Source: Apostichopus japonicus (Eukaryota > Echinodermata > Holothuroidea > Aspidochirotida > Stichopodidae). Taken from it: 64,000 bases of DNA. Location of the stretch: the NCBI RefSeq assembly GCF_037975245.1, contig NC_092563.1, positions 30,965,960-31,029,959 on the forward strand. The letters are read 5' to 3'. Below, piece after piece: positions 60,288 through 64,000 of the stretch. The position numbers were made by a program, and so were the translations under genes. A model generated the notes under the pieces. The model saw only the letters and a list, made by a program, of their open reading frames with translations. It was not told the DNA's origin and made no database searches. Numbering within the stretch: the stretch's first letter is position 1; every line of letters starts with the position of its first letter.

Positions 60288-60669
60288 TACTTACCAAGGC
60301 ATTTACTTATATGTTTAGGCTCTGCCCTAATAACGTTATTTCGGGGTTTAAGAACCTGAGGGCTGTAGAGAACTCAGTGGCGTAAGAAGCTACCAAAATA
60401 CGAGGTGGGGATGAGTGTCAGCACATCTGTGGCCAAATTGTTTTGATGTGGTGGATGATCCAGATGGGAAACTTTATCAAAAAATCATCGGTTTCTTTTC
60501 AAATTAACTTCAGTTTTCCTCAGATTTTCAACATTGTATTGGACATTTGAAATGTTCCTTGAAATTTAAATTTAATACCGACATTTGCATTTGTCCGCCA
60601 AAAGTTCGTTTTTTCTTAAAATATGTTTATCAAGTTTTATATTGTTTTTCCGTTTTGTTCCATTTACAG

Positions 60670-60687
60670 ATTTCTGTCACAGAAAAG
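60670..60687 (+). CDS. Micro-exon 1 (18 nt)
   Basis: Acceptor GTTCCATTTACAG, donor GTAAATAATT. Six codons, ISVTEK. The most diverged member, yet it keeps the length and both splice borders. Confidence 0.5.
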
Positions 60688-61010
60688 GTAAATAATTTCT
60701 CAAATCAGTTGCAAAAAATGTCGAAACGGATGTGTTTCTTGCTTGATATACTGCAGAGTTTATTACAAAGCAATTGTTCAATTTCTCCTTGCATAATGTT
60801 CAGTCGAGGTTTAGGAACTTGAGTAGTGAAATAGTACTAAGTGGCGTAATTCGCTACCAAAAACCGGGGTGGGGATGAGTGTGAGCATTTCTGTAAAAAT
60901 CTGTAATAGCAACATTTTCTTTTTACCCGTGAAATGTTCGTTTTGTTTTAAATATTTATAATATTTCAATGAAATTCATTCTTTTTTGTTTACCTTTATA
61001 TCATTTACAG

Positions 61011-61028
61011 ATGTCCGACGAAGAAAAG
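61011..61028 (+). CDS. Micro-exon 2 (18 nt)
   Basis: Acceptor TATATCATTTACAG, donor GTAAATAG. Codons MSDEEK. 323-nt intron before it. Confidence 0.55.
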
Positions 61029-61604
61029 GTAAATAGTTTGTCAAATAAGTTGCCAAAATTGAAGTCAGCAAAATGTATATACTCGTAGTCGTAGCAATTA
61101 ACCCCCAACGGTTTTGTCACGTAACAAAATCCCATTTTTTTTAAGTAACAAAACCGTATTTCTTGTACACCTACCGAGCACGCATAATGCAAGTAGTCCT
61201 AGCAACGCCTCGCATAATGTTCGGTCGAGGTTAGGAACTTCAGGGAGTGAAAGAGTACTAAGTGGCGTAAGAAGCTACCAATAAACGGGGGTGGGATGAT
61301 TGTCAACATATATGTGTCCAGATTGTCAATCTTCGCAAGAAAAGTTTCACTGTAGAGATAATGCGGTGGTCAAGATGGGAAACTTTATCCAAAAATCGTC
61401 GGATTTTTTTTTTAGCTTAAATTAACTTTTTCTCAGATTTTCGACTAATGTATTGAAATTTCGACATTGTATTGGGAACTTCTGTAACAATCTGTAATAG
61501 CAACATTTCCTTTTAACCCGTCGAATGCTCGTATTATTTTTAATATTTATTCTATATATATCAAAAAAATTCATTATTTTTGTTTACCTTTGTTCCATTT
61601 ACAG

Positions 61605-61622
61605 ATGTCCGTCGAAGAAGGG
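61605..61622 (+). CDS. Micro-exon 3 (18 nt)
   Basis: Acceptor GTTCCATTTACAG, donor GTAAATAG. Codons MSVEEG. 576-nt intron before it, the longest, containing one of the extra modules. Confidence 0.55.
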
Positions 61623-62031
61623 GTAAATAGTTTCTCAAATAAGTTGCCAAAATTGAAGTCAGCAAAATATATATACTCGTTGTCGTGGCAATTATAATAA
61701 ATATATGAATCCTATTATAATGAAATTTCAAACATTGTGTTGAACATACATGTTATGCCAATTTGATGTACTGTAGATGTAGAGTTTATTACAAAGCTTT
61801 CGTGCAATTTGCCAGTCACAATAGCTTTTCTATCTGGAAATTAAGCAATTATGTTGTTAGTACTTAGAAACTGAAGAATACGACCAAAGTCTTACCAGTT
61901 CAAACCATTTTGGAGATTGTTTGAAATTTTGATCTGAAACACCGACATTTCCTTTCAACGCTGTTAAATGTTTTCTTTTGTTAAAAAATATAATGGGGAC
62001 ATCATTTTATTACCTTTAGTTCCATTCACAG

Positions 62032-62049
62032 AGGTCCGGCGACGACAAG
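62032..62049 (+). CDS. Micro-exon 4 (18 nt)
   Basis: Acceptor GTTCCATTCACAG, donor GTTGATAG (weaker than GTAAAT). Codons RSGDDK. Confidence 0.5.
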
Positions 62050-62387
62050 GTTGATAGTTGCTTAGATCACTTGTAAAAATTGTCTGAACGGATGTTCTGC
62101 CCATTTTATGTACTTTAGATTTATTTTATTCCAAAGCATTCGTGCAATGTGCAAGTCAAAATAGCTTTTTCCATCTGGAAATTAAACAATTTTGTTGTAA
62201 GTACTTAGAAACTGGAAAATAAGAAATAAATTCATTCCGGTTCAAACCAATTTTGACACTGTTTCAAACATTTGAAATTTCGATCTGGAATACCGACAAT
62301 TCCCTTCACCAAGTCAAATGTTCGATTTTTCTTTGAATAAATATTATCGTGACATCCTTTTTTTTTTTTTTTTTGTTCAATTCACAG

Positions 62388-62405
62388 ATGTCCGGTGACG
62401 ACAGG
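62388..62405 (+). CDS. Micro-exon 5 (18 nt)
   Basis: Preceded by a T-rich tract of about 19 T and TTCAATTCACAG; donor GTAAATAG. Codons MSGDDR. Confidence 0.58.
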
Positions 62406-62741
62406 GTAAATAGTTGCTTATATCGCTTGTAAAAACTGTCGGAACGGATGAGTTGCCCATTTTATGTACTTTAGATTTTTAATTTATTCCAAATCATTCG
62501 TGCATTTTGCAAGTCACAATTGCTTTTCTTTCTGGAAATTAAACAATTTGGATGTAAGTACCTAGAAACTGGAAAATAAGAACAAATTCATTCCAGTTCA
62601 AACCAATTTTGACACTGTTTTTAACATTTAAAATGTCGATCTTAAATACTGACATTTTCCTTCACCCAGTCAAATGTTCGATTTTTTTTTAATAATTATT
62701 ATCGTGACATCCTTTTTTTCCCCCTTTTTTTTCATCAACAG

Positions 62742-62759
62742 AGGTCCGGCGACGACATG
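62742..62759 (+). CDS. Micro-exon 6 (18 nt)
   Basis: Acceptor TTTTCATCAACAG after a T/C tract, donor GTAAAAGT. Codons RSGDDM. Confidence 0.55.
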
Positions 62760-63095
62760 GTAAAAGTTGCTTAGATCATTTGTAAAAACTGTCGAAACGG
62801 ATGGTTTGCCAATTTGATGTACTGTAGATTGATAGTTTATTCCAAAGCATTCGTGCAATTTGCAAGTCACAATAGCTTTTCTATCTGGATATTAAACAAT
62901 TTTGTTGTAAGTACTTTGAAACTGGAAAATAAGAACAAATTCATTCCAGTTCAAACCAATTTTGACACTGTTTTAAACATTTGAAATTTCGATCTGGAAT
63001 ACCGACAATTCCCTTCACCAAGTCAAATGTTCGATTTTTTTTAATAATTATTATCGTGACATCCTTTTTTTTTTTTTCTTTTGTTCAATTCACAG

Positions 63096-63113
63096 ATGTC
63101 CGGTGACGACATG
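63096..63113 (+). CDS. Micro-exon 7 (18 nt)
   Basis: Acceptor TTGTTCAATTCACAG after a T-rich run, donor GTAAAAAG. Codons MSGDDM. Confidence 0.58.
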
Positions 63114-63445
63114 GTAAAAAGTTGCTTAGATCATTTGTAAAAACTGTCGAAACGGATGTTTTGCCAATTTGATGTACTGTAAATTGATAGTTTATTCCAA
63201 AGCATTCGTGCAATTTGCAAGTCACAATAGCTTTTCTATCTGGAAATGAAACAATCTTGTTGTAAGTACTTGAGAAACTGAAAAATAAGACAAAAGTCTT
63301 TCCAGTTCATACCAATTTTAACATGGTTTTGAACTCTGAAATTACTATCTGAAATACCAACATCTCCCTTCAACGCTGTTAATTTTTTTCTTTTGTTTAT
63401 AATTATTATCGTGATATCCGTTATATTTTTTTGCTCCATTCACAG

Positions 63446-63463
63446 AGGTCCGGCGACGACAAG
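63446..63463 (+). CDS. Micro-exon 8 (18 nt)
   Basis: Acceptor TTGCTCCATTCACAG, donor GTTAATAG. Codons RSGDDK, identical in protein to micro-exon 4. Confidence 0.52.
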
Positions 63464-63799
63464 GTTAATAGTTGCTTAGATCACTTGTAAAAATTGTCGG
63501 AACGGATGTTCTGCCCATTTTATGTACTTTAGATTTATTTTATTCCAAAGCATTCGTGCAATGTGCAAGTCAAAATAGCTTATTTCTATCTGGAAATTAA
63601 ACAATTTTGTTGTAAGTACTTAGAAACTGGAAAATAAGAAATAAATTCATTCCAGTTCAAACCAATTTTGACACTGTTTCAAACATTTGAAATTTCGATC
63701 TGGAATACCGATAATTCCCTTCACCAAGTCAAATATTCGATTTTCTTTGAATAAATATTATCGTGACATCCTTTTTGTTTTCTTTTGTTCAATTCACAG

Positions 63800-63817
63800 A
63801 GGTCCGGCGACGACAGG
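63800..63817 (+). CDS. Micro-exon 9 (18 nt)
   Basis: Acceptor TTGTTCAATTCACAG, donor GTAAATAG. Codons RSGDDR. The unit continues to the window end without a further exon in view. Confidence 0.55.
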
Positions 63818-64000
63818 GTAAATAGTTGCTTATATCGCTTGTAAAAACTGTCGGAACGGATGATTTGCCTATTTTATGTACTTTAGATTTATAGTTTATT
63901 CCAAATCATTCGTTCATTTTGCAAGTCACAATAGCTTTTCTTTCTGGAAATTAAACAATTTGGATGTAAGTACCTAGAAACTGGAAAATAAGAACAAATT

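Larger units (their letters stand above)
60300..64000 (+). repeat. Tandem array of micro-exon-bearing units
   Basis: Nine units are visible and the array runs off the right end. Distances between the 18-nt segments are 341, 594, 427, 356, 354, 354, 350 and 354 bp. From about 62.0 kb units are highly similar: each has TTCCCTTCAC-like text, AATTATTATCGTGACATCC, a T-rich tract, the 18-nt segment, GTAAATAG-like donor, CGGAACGGATG, TTATTCCAAAGCATTCGTGC, and GTTGTAAGTACTTAGAAACTG. The first three units are much more diverged and include an extra module of about 100 bp (near 60340, 60795 and 61210: AGTGGCGTAAGAAGCTACCA). Confidence 0.93.

Noticed and set aside
62880-62915. A second exon in each array unit ending at the strong donor in GTTGTAAGTACTT
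   Set aside because: The only nearby AG (CACAATAG) lacks a pyrimidine tract and would give a 31-nt, frame-changing exon, so it was not annotated, although the donor is conserved.

Overview
This is an AT-rich, repeat-dense piece of animal nuclear DNA. It is most likely from an invertebrate deuterostome such as an echinoderm, though the species cannot be fixed from sequence alone. The clues are several non-LTR retrotransposon families with microsatellite tails, tRNA-related SINE-like repeats, hammerhead ribozyme motifs of the kind known from metazoan retroelements, and a Ty3/gypsy element whose integrase precedes its reverse transcriptase. That last arrangement is the Gmr1-like order described from deuterostomes. 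No bacterial-type genes, rRNA genes, CRISPR arrays or true tRNA genes were seen. Almost all long open frames are low-complexity artefacts or transposon proteins.

Layout. 1-5.0 kb is mostly unassigned, with one candidate exon at 2.04 kb and a sequence duplicated in inverted orientation at 39.4 kb. 5.0-13.3 kb holds SINE-like repeats, (AT)n tracts and an inverted pair of a dispersed repeat (family A). Between the pair lies a 2.5 kb purine-only GAA/TTT satellite. Next to it, at 12.2-12.4 kb, is a perfect palindrome with a hammerhead ribozyme on each strand. 13.3-25.3 kb is one copy of a segmental duplication whose second copy lies at 47.5-52.7 kb. The first copy carries a 6.8 kb insertion absent from the second: long inverted arms around a Tx1/L1-type fragment, then a nearly full-length CR1/L2-like LINE. 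25.3-30 kb has a long (AT)n tract, a G-rich minisatellite and unassigned DNA. 30.4-40.5 kb contains a possible small host gene on the minus strand, pieced together from short phase-0 exons, plus a LINE 3' fragment and degenerate repeats. 40.9-45.7 kb is a complete LTR-to-LTR Gmr1-like element on the minus strand, which has lost most of gag and protease. 53-60 kb is repeats, unassigned DNA and a decayed gypsy pol. 60.2 kb carries a third hammerhead motif.

The most unusual region is 60.6-64.0 kb. Nine tandem units, settling to a period of about 354 bp, each contain one 18-nt segment between a pyrimidine-rich AG acceptor and a GT donor. All nine are open and a multiple of three, and most encode an M/R-S-G-D-D-K/R/M hexapeptide. 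This looks like a tandem symmetrical micro-exon array running past the right edge of the window. It comes from direct reading of the sequence; RNA evidence is needed to prove splicing.
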